DNA from: Luteimonas rhizosphaerae
GTDB taxonomy: Bacteria > Pseudomonadota > Gammaproteobacteria > Xanthomonadales > Xanthomonadaceae
Assembly (NCBI RefSeq): GCF_002849595.1
Contig: NZ_NRQR01000025.1
Coordinates: 160,080-224,079, forward strand
Direction of reading: 5' to 3'
Length of the DNA: 64,000 nucleotides
Shown: one piece after another, positions 17,300 through 25,455 of the stretch
Layout: each line of letters begins with the position of its first letter
How positions within the stretch are numbered: the first letter of the stretch is position 1
Notes under the pieces: generated by a model
Seen by the model: the letters and a program-made list of their open reading frames with translations, nothing else
Databases searched by the model: none
Told to the model about the DNA's origin: nothing
Made by a program: the position numbers and the translations under genes

Positions 17300-19504
17300 T
17301 TACTGCGTCGCGTCCGCCGGATCCGGCGCGAGACCGCGCTTGATCAGCAGCGGCTCGATCTTCGGCTCGTGGCCGGTGAAATCGACGAACAGCTGCTTGG
17401 CATCCTTGCTGCCGCCCTGCGACAGCAGCGTGCTGCGGAAGCGGTCGCCGTTCTCGCGCGTCAGGCCGCCGTTCTGCTCGATCCACTGGACGGTGTTCGC
17501 GTCCAGCACTTCCGACCAGATGTAGGCGTAGTAGCCGGCCGCGTAGCCACCGTTGATGTGGCTGAAGTACGGCGTGCGGTAGCGCGGCGGCACCGGCGCG
17601 TAGTCGAGGCCGGCGGCCTTGAGCGCGGCGGCTTCGGTGGCCATGACCTCGGATCCCGAGGGCAGCTGGTCGGCCGGCAGCTGGTGCAGGTACTGGTCGA
17701 GCATCGCCGAGCCCAGGTATTCCGTGGTCGCGAAGCCCTGGTTGAACTTGGCGGACGCCTGCACCTTCTCCAGCAGCTCGGCCGGCATCGGCGCGCCGGT
17801 GCGGTAATCCTTGGCGTAGTTCGCCAGCACTTCCGGCCAGTCGGCCCACATCTCGTTGACCTGCGACGGGAACTCGACGAAGTCACGCGGCACGCTGGTG
17901 CCGCTGAAGAACGGGTACTTCACGTCCGAGAACATGCCGTGCAGCGAGTGGCCGAACTCGTGGAACATCGTCGTCACTTCGTCCCAGGTCAGCAGCGTCG
18001 GCTGGCCGGCCTGCGGCTTGGGGATGTTCTGGTGGTTGGCCGTGACCGTCAGCGTGCCTTCCAGCTCCGACTGCGACACGTACGAGTTCATCCACGCGCC
18101 GCCACGCTTGGAAGCGCGCGCGTAGGGATCGTAGATGAAGATCGCCAGCTGGCTGCCGTCTTCGTTGAAGACGTCGTAGGTCCAGGTGTCGGGGTGGTAC
18201 TTCGGCAGGTCGGTCCGCTCGGGGAAGGTCAGGCCGTAGAGCTTGGTCGCAGCGAAGAACACGCCATTCTCGAGCACGTTCTTCATCTCGAAGTAGGGCT
18301 TGAGCTGCGCGTCGTCGAAGCTGTACTTGTCCTGGCGGACTTTCTCGGTGTAGTAGGCCCAGTCCCACGGCTCGAGCTGGAACGTCGGCTCGCCCTTGGC
18401 CGCCTGTTCTCGGTCGATCATGGCCTGCAGTTCGGCGGCTTCGAGCTTGGCATTGGCGACGGCGGCCGGTGCCAGCTGGCCCAGCATGTCGTTGACGGCC
18501 TCGACGGTGCCGGCGGTCGAATCCTCGAGGATGAAGGTCGCCTGGTTCGGGTAGCCCATCAGGTTCGCGCGTTCGGCGCGGAGCTTGAGGATCTCGGCGA
18601 TGACCTCGGTGTTGTCGTACTGGTTGCCACGGCTGCCGCGGGCGACGGAGGCCTTGTGGATGCGCTCGCGCAGCTCGCGGTTGTGGATCTGCGGCAGGGG
18701 CGGCTGGCCGGTGGTGTTGAGCAGGGTGATGACGTACTTGCCCTCGAGGCCGCGCGACGTCGCTTCTTCGGCGGCGGCGGCGATCTGGCCTTCGCTCATG
18801 CCATCGAGCTCTTCGACGGTGTCGACGACGACGGCCGAATCGTTGACTTCGTTGAGCACGTTCTGGCTGAAGGTCGTGCCGAGCTTCGCCGACTCGGCGT
18901 TGATGCGGCGCATCTCGTCCTTCTGCGCTTCGGTCAGGTTGGCACCGGCGCGGACGAACATGGTGTGGTAGCGCTCGACGAGGCGCTGGCCCTCGGCGTC
19001 GAGGCCCAGGTCACCGACGTTCTTGTAGAGCGTGTCGACGCGGGCGAACAGCGCCGGGTTGAGCATGATCGCGTCGCGGTGCGCGGCGAACTTGGGCGCG
19101 TAGTCGGCGTCGATCTTCTTGCGGGCGTCGTTGGTGTCGGTGCCGTTGAGGGCGCCGAAGATGCGACGGGCACGCGACAGGACTTCACCGGACGTCTCCA
19201 GCGCGATGATCGTGTTGTCGAAGGTCGGCGCTTCGGGATTGTTGGCGATCGCCTCGATCTCTCGCAGGTTTTCGGCCATGCCCGCATCGAACGCCGGCGC
19301 GAAGTGCGCGTCCTGGATCTGGTCGAAATGGGGATAGCGGAGGTCCAGCGTGCTCTCGACGAACAGCGGATTGTCGGAAGGCTGGCGGTCCGACATCGAC
19401 GTGCTGGCGGCGGGCGCCGGGGTGCCGGTGGACTGGGCGAAGGCGGGCAGCGCGGAGACGGCGAGGGCGGCGCACAGGGCGGCGGCGAGCGGGTGCTTCA
19501 GCAA
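17300..19504 (-). CDS. dcp: Periplasmic M3-family dipeptidyl carboxypeptidase (Dcp-like)
   Basis: A 734-aa zinc metallopeptidase. The chosen start is TTG at 19504: it has GGAGA 6 nt upstream and yields an ideal signal peptide (MLKHPLAAALCAALAVSALP then AFA-Q). The only upstream ATG (19564) would add 20 residues and hide the signal. The catalytic motif HEFGH lies near residue 514, with the downstream third ligand in EFPSQVNEMW. SHINGGYAAGYYAYIWSE and ENGDRFRSTLLSQGG are Dcp/OpdA-type motifs. It should release dipeptides from the C-terminus of peptides in the periplasm. Confidence 0.9.
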   Translation of the reverse strand: MLKHPLAAALCAALAVSALPAFAQSTGTPAPAASTSMSDRQPSDNPLFVESTLDLRYPHFDQIQDAHFAPAFDAGMAENLREIEAIANNPEAPTFDNTIIALETSGEVLSRARRIFGALNGTDTNDARKKIDADYAPKFAAHRDAIMLNPALFARVDTLYKNVGDLGLDAEGQRLVERYHTMFVRAGANLTEAQKDEMRRINAESAKLGTTFSQNVLNEVNDSAVVVDTVEELDGMSEGQIAAAAEEATSRGLEGKYVITLLNTTGQPPLPQIHNRELRERIHKASVARGSRGNQYDNTEVIAEILKLRAERANLMGYPNQATFILEDSTAGTVEAVNDMLGQLAPAAVANAKLEAAELQAMIDREQAAKGEPTFQLEPWDWAYYTEKVRQDKYSFDDAQLKPYFEMKNVLENGVFFAATKLYGLTFPERTDLPKYHPDTWTYDVFNEDGSQLAIFIYDPYARASKRGGAWMNSYVSQSELEGTLTVTANHQNIPKPQAGQPTLLTWDEVTTMFHEFGHSLHGMFSDVKYPFFSGTSVPRDFVEFPSQVNEMWADWPEVLANYAKDYRTGAPMPAELLEKVQASAKFNQGFATTEYLGSAMLDQYLHQLPADQLPSGSEVMATEAAALKAAGLDYAPVPPRYRTPYFSHINGGYAAGYYAYIWSEVLDANTVQWIEQNGGLTRENGDRFRSTLLSQGGSKDAKQLFVDFTGHEPKIEPLLIKRGLAPDPADATQ

Positions 19505-19697
19505 GAGGACTCTCCAGTGGACTTGACTCCCTAGGCTAGCCGATCGGGCGTGAGCACGACCCATGCCAGAAGGCCCGTACGCAAATCGCGTTCGAGATCA
19601 TGGATTTGAGCCGATGTATTCAAGTGGATTGTGACGCTGCGATCGCTTCCGGGCCGGGAAGCGGCACAATCGCGGCTCCCCGCTCGAGGCCCGGCCG

Positions 19698-20183
19698 ATG
19701 ACCACGCTCCACGATTTCAGCATCACCACGCTCGATGGCGCGCCGCTGCCGCTCGCGGGGTACCGGGGCCAGGTCGTGCTGATCGTCAACGTCGCCTCCC
19801 GCTGTGGTTTCACGCCCCAGTACGCAGGCCTGCAGCAGCTGTGGCAGGACTACCGGGAGCGTGGTCTGGTCGTGCTGGGCTTCCCCTGCGACCAGTTCGG
19901 CCACCAGGAACCCGGCGACGCGGCCGAGATCCGCGCGTTCTGCTCGCTGCGATACGCCGTCGACTTCCCGATGTCCGCCAAGATCGACGTCAACGGCGCC
20001 GGCGCCGATCCGCTGTGGGCCTGGCTGAAGGCCGAGAAGGGCGGCTTCCTCGGTCTCGACGCGATCAAATGGAACTTCAGCAAGTTCCTCGTCGGCCGCG
20101 ATGGCCGGGTGCGCCGGCGCTATGCGCCGACGGTCGCGCCCGACGCCCTGCGGGCCGACATCGAGGCGGCGCTCGCCGACTGA
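19698..20183 (+). CDS. Glutathione peroxidase-family thiol peroxidase
   Basis: A 161-aa thioredoxin-fold peroxidase. The peroxidatic Cys lies in NVASRCGFTPQY. FPCDQFGHQEPG supplies the conserved Gln and the second Cys position. KWNFSKFLVGRDG carries the conserved Trp-Asn. No selenocysteine codon is used. Bacterial members usually take electrons from thioredoxin despite the name. Full length; the start ATG follows GGCCGATG. Next to a convergent universal stress protein gene. Confidence 0.93.
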   Translation: MTTLHDFSITTLDGAPLPLAGYRGQVVLIVNVASRCGFTPQYAGLQQLWQDYRERGLVVLGFPCDQFGHQEPGDAAEIRAFCSLRYAVDFPMSAKIDVNGAGADPLWAWLKAEKGGFLGLDAIKWNFSKFLVGRDGRVRRRYAPTVAPDALRADIEAALAD

Positions 20184-20214
20184 CGGGCGGGCGGGCAATG
20201 CCGCTGCGCAGCGC

Positions 20215-20637
20215 TCAGCGGACGATCGTCACCGGGATCGAGGTCTGGGCGATGACCTTGCTCGACACCGAGCCCAGCAGCACGCCCTTGACCGCGCCGC
20301 GGCCGTGCGAGCCCATCACCAGGAGGTCGACCTTGCGCTTGGCTGCGACCGCCAGGATGGTCTCGGCGATCTCGCCTTCGGCGCGGACTTCCTCGACCGG
20401 CACCTGGGTGCGGCCCAGCGCCTTGCGCGCGATCTTCAACGCGTGCTCGTGGTTGTCGGCGTGGTAGCTCTGCACCGCTTCCTTGCCGATACGGCGCTCC
20501 ACGCCGGGGAAGATCGGCGGATCCACGTGCAACACGGCGACGCTGGACGCCGTGGCGGATTGCTTGGCGAGCTTCAGGGCGAACTTGAGGGCCCGCGAAC
20601 TGATGTCGCTGCCGTCGACGGTGACGAGGATCTTCAT
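20215..20637 (-). CDS. Universal stress protein, UspA family
   Basis: A 140-aa single-domain UspA fold protein. It begins MKILVTVDGSDIS and ends with the ATP-binding type motif MGSHGRGAVKGVLLGSVS (G-2x-G-9x-G-S/T), so it probably binds ATP. The ATG at 20637 is preceded by GGAGC; an in-frame upstream ATG at 20661 is rejected. It lies 45 nt downstream of the fpr stop on the same strand and may be read from the fpr promoter. Confidence 0.92.
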   Translation of the reverse strand: MKILVTVDGSDISSRALKFALKLAKQSATASSVAVLHVDPPIFPGVERRIGKEAVQSYHADNHEHALKIARKALGRTQVPVEEVRAEGEIAETILAVAAKRKVDLLVMGSHGRGAVKGVLLGSVSSKVIAQTSIPVTIVR

Positions 20638-20682
20638 GGGCCGCTCCGGTGGAAGTCGCATCGAGTGTACGGCCTGCGTCGG

Positions 20683-21477
20683 CTATTTCTCGACGAACGC
20701 CCGCTCGAACACGTAGTGCCCCGGCGTGCCGATGCGGGGCGCGGCCTCGAAGCCGCGGCGATCGAGCAGCTGGCGGAAATCGGCCAGCATCTGCGGGCTG
20801 CCGCAGATCATCGCGCGGTCGTGGGCGGGGTCGAGCGGGGGCAGGCCGAGGTCGGCGGCCATGCGGCCGCTGTCGAGCATCTCGGTCAGGCGGCCGCGAT
20901 GGTCGCGCCCGGCGAACGCGAAGGGCTCGCGGGTGACCGCCGGGTAATACAGCAGCTTCTCGGCGATCTGCTCGCCAAGGAACTCGTGCTGCGGCAGTTC
21001 GTTGACGATGTAGTCGCGGTAGGCGAGATCCCGGGCCGTGCGCACGCCGTGGGTCACGACAATGCGTTCGAAACGCTCGTAGGTCTCGGGATCCTTGATC
21101 AGCGACAGCCACGGCGCGAAGCCGGTCCCGGTGCCGAGCAGGTACAGGGTCCGGCCCGGCAGCAGGTCGTGCAGCAGCAGCGTGCCGGTCGGCTTGCGGC
21201 CGATCAGCACCTCGTCACCGGGACGGATGCGCTGCAGGCGCGAGGTCAGCGGCCCGTTGTCGACCTTAATGCTGAAGAACTCCAGCTGCTCCTCCCAGTT
21301 CGCGCTCGCGATCGAATACGCGCGCAGGATCGGCTTGGCCTCGGTCTGCAGGCCGATCATCACGAACTGGCCGTTGTCGAAGCGGAAGCCGTCGTCGCGG
21401 GTCGTGGTGAAGCTGAAGTAATCGTCCGTCCAGTGACGGACATCCAGCACCGTTTCGGTGCCAAAGGCAGCGGACAT
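20683..21477 (-). CDS. fpr: Ferredoxin-NADP+ reductase
   Basis: A 264-aa FAD enzyme of the bacterial subclass I type, moving electrons between NADPH and ferredoxin or flavodoxin. The FAD motif RAYSIAS is near residue 53, the NADP motif GTGTGFAPWLS near 113-123, and CGSPQML near 230. It ends FVEK, as in Pseudomonas/Azotobacter-type Fpr, where the C-terminal residues stack on FAD. The start at 21477 (MSAAFG) is favoured over 21510, because the mapped extended -10 element implies transcription starting near 21499. Confidence 0.93.
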   Translation of the reverse strand: MSAAFGTETVLDVRHWTDDYFSFTTTRDDGFRFDNGQFVMIGLQTEAKPILRAYSIASANWEEQLEFFSIKVDNGPLTSRLQRIRPGDEVLIGRKPTGTLLLHDLLPGRTLYLLGTGTGFAPWLSLIKDPETYERFERIVVTHGVRTARDLAYRDYIVNELPQHEFLGEQIAEKLLYYPAVTREPFAFAGRDHRGRLTEMLDSGRMAADLGLPPLDPAHDRAMICGSPQMLADFRQLLDRRGFEAAPRIGTPGHYVFERAFVEK

Positions 21478-21505
21478 AAGGGGAGGGTGTCGAACAGAAG
21501 GCGCC

Positions 21506-21537
21506 ATCATACCAGAGCGATGAGAGCGGTTCTCATC
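21506..21537 (-). promoter_or_regulatory. fpr promoter with a 19-bp palindromic operator candidate
   Basis: On the minus strand an extended -10 element TGG-TATGAT (hexamer at 21506-21511) lies about 30 bp before the fpr ATG. A perfect inverted repeat, GATGAGA-GCGGT-TCTCATC (21519-21537), covers the -35 position, where no good -35 hexamer exists. The central 15-mer matches 9 of the 14 fixed positions of the Fur 7-1-7 pattern (TGATAATNATTATCA). Known: fpr genes respond to oxidative stress or iron. Inferred: the palindrome binds a Fur-like or redox regulator. Confidence 0.5.
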
Positions 21538-21640
21538 TCGATGGGTTCCGGTGCCCCCGGTCGCGCAGCGCGCTCGTGCGCGATGGGGTAGCGGGACGGA
21601 TCACGCCGGCGCGCACATGCGCACCGACGCGATCCCGCGA

Positions 21641-23241
21641 TCAATGCGGACCGCGCTCCTCGTCCGGCTTCGCCCGCTTGTCCCCGAGCAGGGCACTGAG
21701 CACGATCGCGATGCCGAGCCCGGCGCCCGTCACGAACAGCAGCAGCGCGATCGCCGGGTACCCGAGCAGGCGCGGACCGCCCTCGTTGTCCATCATCAGC
21801 GCCGACGCGAGGATCAGCGCGGCGGTGACGATGCCGGCCGCGATGCGGTTGGCGATCTTGTGCATGCTTTCGAACAGGTGCGATTCCTCGAGCCCGGTCA
21901 GGCGGACCCGCAGCCGGTTCTCCGACAGCAGCGACAGCACGTTCGACACCTTGCGCGGCGCGTCGCGCACCAGCTCCTGCATGTCCATCATCTCGCTGGC
22001 GAGATTGGCCGGCGACAGCGACTTGCGCAGGCGCTGGCGCATCATGTTCTGCAGGTGGTCCTCGACGACCCGCTTCATGTCGAGCTCGGGGTCGAGCACC
22101 TCGACCACCGCAGGCTCATCTCCGGCGCCGTGCGCAGGCCGCAGGCCGTCGCCATGCGCACCAGGTCGAGCATCAGCCGGCCTTCCGACTGGCCGGTGAC
22201 GCCTGAGCGCGCGGCGTAACGGGCGACCATCTGGCCGACATCGCGGTAGTAGCGCTCCTCGTCGAAATCCTCCAGGCGCGTGCCCAGGGCGATGCCCTCG
22301 GCGGCGACCTGCTCGCCACGGCCGTCGACGGCGGCGAACAGCAGTTTCAGCAGTCGCTCGCGGGTGCGCGGCGGCACGTGCGCCACCATGCCCAGATCGA
22401 GCAGCGCCAGGCGACCGTCGCGGGTGTAGAGCAGGTTGCCCGGGTGCGGGTCGGCGTGGATCTCGCCGTGGACGAACACCTGGTCCAGATAGCCGTGCAG
22501 CAGCGCCGTCGCGACCGGCACCATGTCGTGCTCGGTGCGCTGCAGGCCGGTGATGTCGGTGACCTTGGTGCCCTTGACCAGCTCCATCGTCAGCAGACGC
22601 GGCCGGGTCAGGTCCCAGATCGGCTTGGGCACGAACAGCATCGGGTAGTCGGCGAAATGGGCGTCGAACCGGTCCAGGTTCTCGGCCTCGATGCGATAGT
22701 CCAGCTCGGCCAGCAGGGTGCGGCGGAACTCGTGCACCCAGTCGGCGAAGCGGATGCGCCGGCCGATGTCGGTGACGCGATCGACGCCCCCGGCCAGGCG
22801 CGCCAGCGAGTCGAGATCGTCGCGGATCTGATCGATGATGCCCGGCCGCTGCACCTTGACCGCGACCTCGCGTCCGTCGCGCAGCGTCGCCCGGTGCACC
22901 TGCGCCAGCGACGCGCTGCCCAGCGGGGTCTCGTCGAAGGTGTCGAAGACCTTGCTGATGCGGACCGCGACGTCGTCCTGCATCCGCTCCAGCGCGGCGA
23001 GGTAGGCCGGCGGCACCATGTCGGGCCGGGTCGACAGCGCCTGGCCGATCTTGATGAAGGTGGGGCCCAGCGCTTCGAGATCGTCGACGAAGGCCTCCGG
23101 CTTGCCGTCCTCGGTGGTGTCCGCATCGCCTATGGCGGCGGCATCCGCGTCGAAGCCGCTGAGGACGCCCGCCTGGCGGTACTTGATGAGGAAGCGCAGG
23201 ATCTGGGCATTGCGCGCGATCGCGCGGCTGGTCTCGGTCAT
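21641..23241 (-). pseudogene. UbiB/ABC1 atypical kinase-like protein, broken by an internal deletion and frameshift
   Basis: The upstream part (23241 to about 22114) encodes an ABC1/UbiB-fold ATPase: KIGQ in PTFIKIGQAL, the Ala-rich loop GSASLAQVHR, lysine in VAVKVQRPG, HADPHPGNLL and LLDLGMVA. It reads in frame to LRTAPEMSL, then shifts and stops at 22075. The remainder continues in another frame from about 22108 (VVEVLDPELDM) through two C-terminal membrane helices and stops at 21641. Intact relatives carry about ten residues here (a LGK-LLNLD-type helix). Roughly 28-31 nt are missing, which explains the shift. The start ATG at 23241 has CGGAG upstream. As written, the product lacks its membrane anchor. 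If the reads restore the missing bases, it is one gene of about 540 codons. Confidence 0.8.
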
Positions 23242-23482
23242 CGATGGCACTCCGTTCGTGGCCGCCAGCCTACGCAGGCAGGCGTCAACGGCGACTCACG
23301 GGATCGCAGGTGGTGGGCGTCGCAACGGATCGACGTTGCACGAAGGGAGTCGCGCACACTCCTATAGGCGACGATCGCCTTCGTCTTCAGCACCGCGATT
23401 GTAAGAGCGCGCTCGCGCGACATGCCTCAGCTCAAACGCGCGTGCGCGTGACGTCATCCGATCGGACACCCGCGCAAGCCCG

Positions 23483-25291
23483 TCAGCGATATCCTGCCGC
23501 CTGCAGCTCGAACAGCTCGGCGTAGCGGCCGCCCTGGGCCATCAGTTCGGCATGCGTGCCGCTGGCCTCGATGCGCCCCTGCTCCAGCACCAGGATGCGG
23601 TCGGCCATGCGCACGCTGGAGAAGCGGTGCGAGATCAGGATCGCCGTGCGCTCTTCCGCGGTGGGTTCGTCGAGGATCATCACCTGTGCCTCGCGCATGT
23701 AGGCGCGGGCGATGGCGATCTTCTGCCACTGGCCGCCGGACAGGTCGACGCCGGTCTTGAAGCGGCGGCCGATCAGCTGGTGGTAGCCGTCGGGCAGGCC
23801 GGCGATGAGGTCGTCGGCCATCGAGCGCCGGGCGGCGTCCTGGATGCGCGACGCATCGCCCATGGCCTCGATGCGGCCGACGCCGATGTTCTCGCCCGCG
23901 GTCAGGTGGTAGCGCACGAAGTCCTGGAAGATCACGCCGGTGTTCGCGCGCAGCGCGTCGAGGTCGTACTCGCGCAGGTCGCGGCCGTCGAGCAGGATCC
24001 GGCCCTCGTCGGGGTCGTACAGCCGCGCCAGCAGCTTCACCAGCGTGGTCTTGCCGGCGCCGTTCTCGCCGACCAGGGCCAGCACTTCGCCGGCCTGCAG
24101 GGTGAAATCGAGATGCCGCACCGCCCAGCGCTCCGCGCCGGGATAACGGAAACCCACGTTCTCGAACACGAAGCCGGTGCGGATCGGTTGCGGGAACGGC
24201 ACCGAATCGGCGGGTGACGTGATCTCGGGTTCGATCGCAAAGAACGAGAACAGATCATCGAGATACAGCGCCTGGCCGGCGACCTGCGAGAACCCGACCA
24301 GCAGACTTTCCAGCAACTGGCGCAGTCGGCGGAAGCTGCCGGCGAGGAAGGTCAGATCGCCGATCGTGAAATCGCCGCGCACCGTGCGCCAGGCGATGTA
24401 GGCGTAAGCGACGTAGTAGCCCAGGGTGCCGAGCGCGGCCAGCAGCGTGCCCCAGATCGCGCGCCGTCGTGCCAGCGAGCGGTTGGCCAGGAAAAAGCCG
24501 TCGGCGAGCGTGCGGTATCGGTCGATCAGGAACCGGTGCAGGCCGAAGATCTTGACCTCTTTCGCCGTCTCCAGACTGGCGCCGGTCTGGCGCACGTATT
24601 CCAGCTGGCGGCGCTCGGGCGTCCACTGGAAGTTGAGCGTGTAGCCGAGCGCGTTGAAATGCGATTCGCCGATGAAGGCCGGGATCAGCGCGATCGCCAG
24701 CAGCAGGATCAGCCACGGCGCGTAGACCATCAGGCCGATGGCGAAACTCACCACCGTGATCGCATCCTGCACCTGGCCGAACAGCTGGCCCATCAGGTTC
24801 ATGCGACCCATCGTCTGCCGGCGCGCGCGGTCGAGCTTGTCCTGCAGCTCGGGATCCTCGAAATCCTCGAGGTCGAGCGTCGCCGCGTGTTCCATCAGAC
24901 GCACGCTGGTCGCGTTGGTGAACAGCTCCGACAGCAGATTGTCGGCGTAGCTGACCATGCGCCCGAGCAGATCGGAGCCGATCGCCAGGCCGAATTCCAG
25001 CGCGAGCAGCCAGGCCAGATGATCGAGCGCGCCGCCGTTCCACGCGGTGGCGAGATCGTCGAAGGCGATGCCCGCGCCGACCAGGCGGATCGCCTCGTCG
25101 ATGATCAGCTTGCCGATGTAGAGCATCACCACCGGCAGGAACGCGCGGACCAGGCGCAGGCCGAGACTCAACAGGGTGAGGCCACGACTGGTGTGCCAGA
25201 TCATGCGCAGGAACGGGCGCAGGTTGCGCAACGCGTCCAGTCGTTCGCGGAAGCTCGGCGTGGCGGATGCAGTCCTGTGCGCAGGGGTCAT
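23483..25291 (-). CDS. ABC exporter (fused membrane and ATPase domains) lacking the D-loop segment
   Basis: A 602-aa half-transporter. The membrane domain (about residues 1-340, six helices) is followed by the ATPase domain with Walker A GENGAGKTT near 410, Q-loop in GVIFQDFVRYH, signature VDLSGGQWQK near 517 and Walker B VMILDEPTA near 537. The H-loop ILISHRFSS follows almost at once. Normally DEPTA is followed by the D-loop (ALDxxxE) and a helix before the H-loop, about 17-20 more residues. Here PTA joins EERTAILISH directly, in frame, at about 23654-23659. The D-loop contacts the partner ATPase across the dimer, so the protein as written is probably impaired. Substrate unknown. Confidence 0.85.
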   Translation of the reverse strand: MTPAHRTASATPSFRERLDALRNLRPFLRMIWHTSRGLTLLSLGLRLVRAFLPVVMLYIGKLIIDEAIRLVGAGIAFDDLATAWNGGALDHLAWLLALEFGLAIGSDLLGRMVSYADNLLSELFTNATSVRLMEHAATLDLEDFEDPELQDKLDRARRQTMGRMNLMGQLFGQVQDAITVVSFAIGLMVYAPWLILLLAIALIPAFIGESHFNALGYTLNFQWTPERRQLEYVRQTGASLETAKEVKIFGLHRFLIDRYRTLADGFFLANRSLARRRAIWGTLLAALGTLGYYVAYAYIAWRTVRGDFTIGDLTFLAGSFRRLRQLLESLLVGFSQVAGQALYLDDLFSFFAIEPEITSPADSVPFPQPIRTGFVFENVGFRYPGAERWAVRHLDFTLQAGEVLALVGENGAGKTTLVKLLARLYDPDEGRILLDGRDLREYDLDALRANTGVIFQDFVRYHLTAGENIGVGRIEAMGDASRIQDAARRSMADDLIAGLPDGYHQLIGRRFKTGVDLSGGQWQKIAIARAYMREAQVMILDEPTAEERTAILISHRFSSVRMADRILVLEQGRIEASGTHAELMAQGGRYAELFELQAAGYR

Positions 25292-25455
25292 CCGGAGATT
25301 GTGCGCGATCCGGGGCCACGGGTGATGTCGACGGTGCCGTGGACCGGAGTCACGGCGGTGCGCCAGCCTGTGCGCGGCGCGCAGGTCTCACAGCTGGCGG
25401 CCGATACGCAGTGTCCTTGCGGCCCAGAACTGCCGGGGACGCACCGGCGGCGTGG

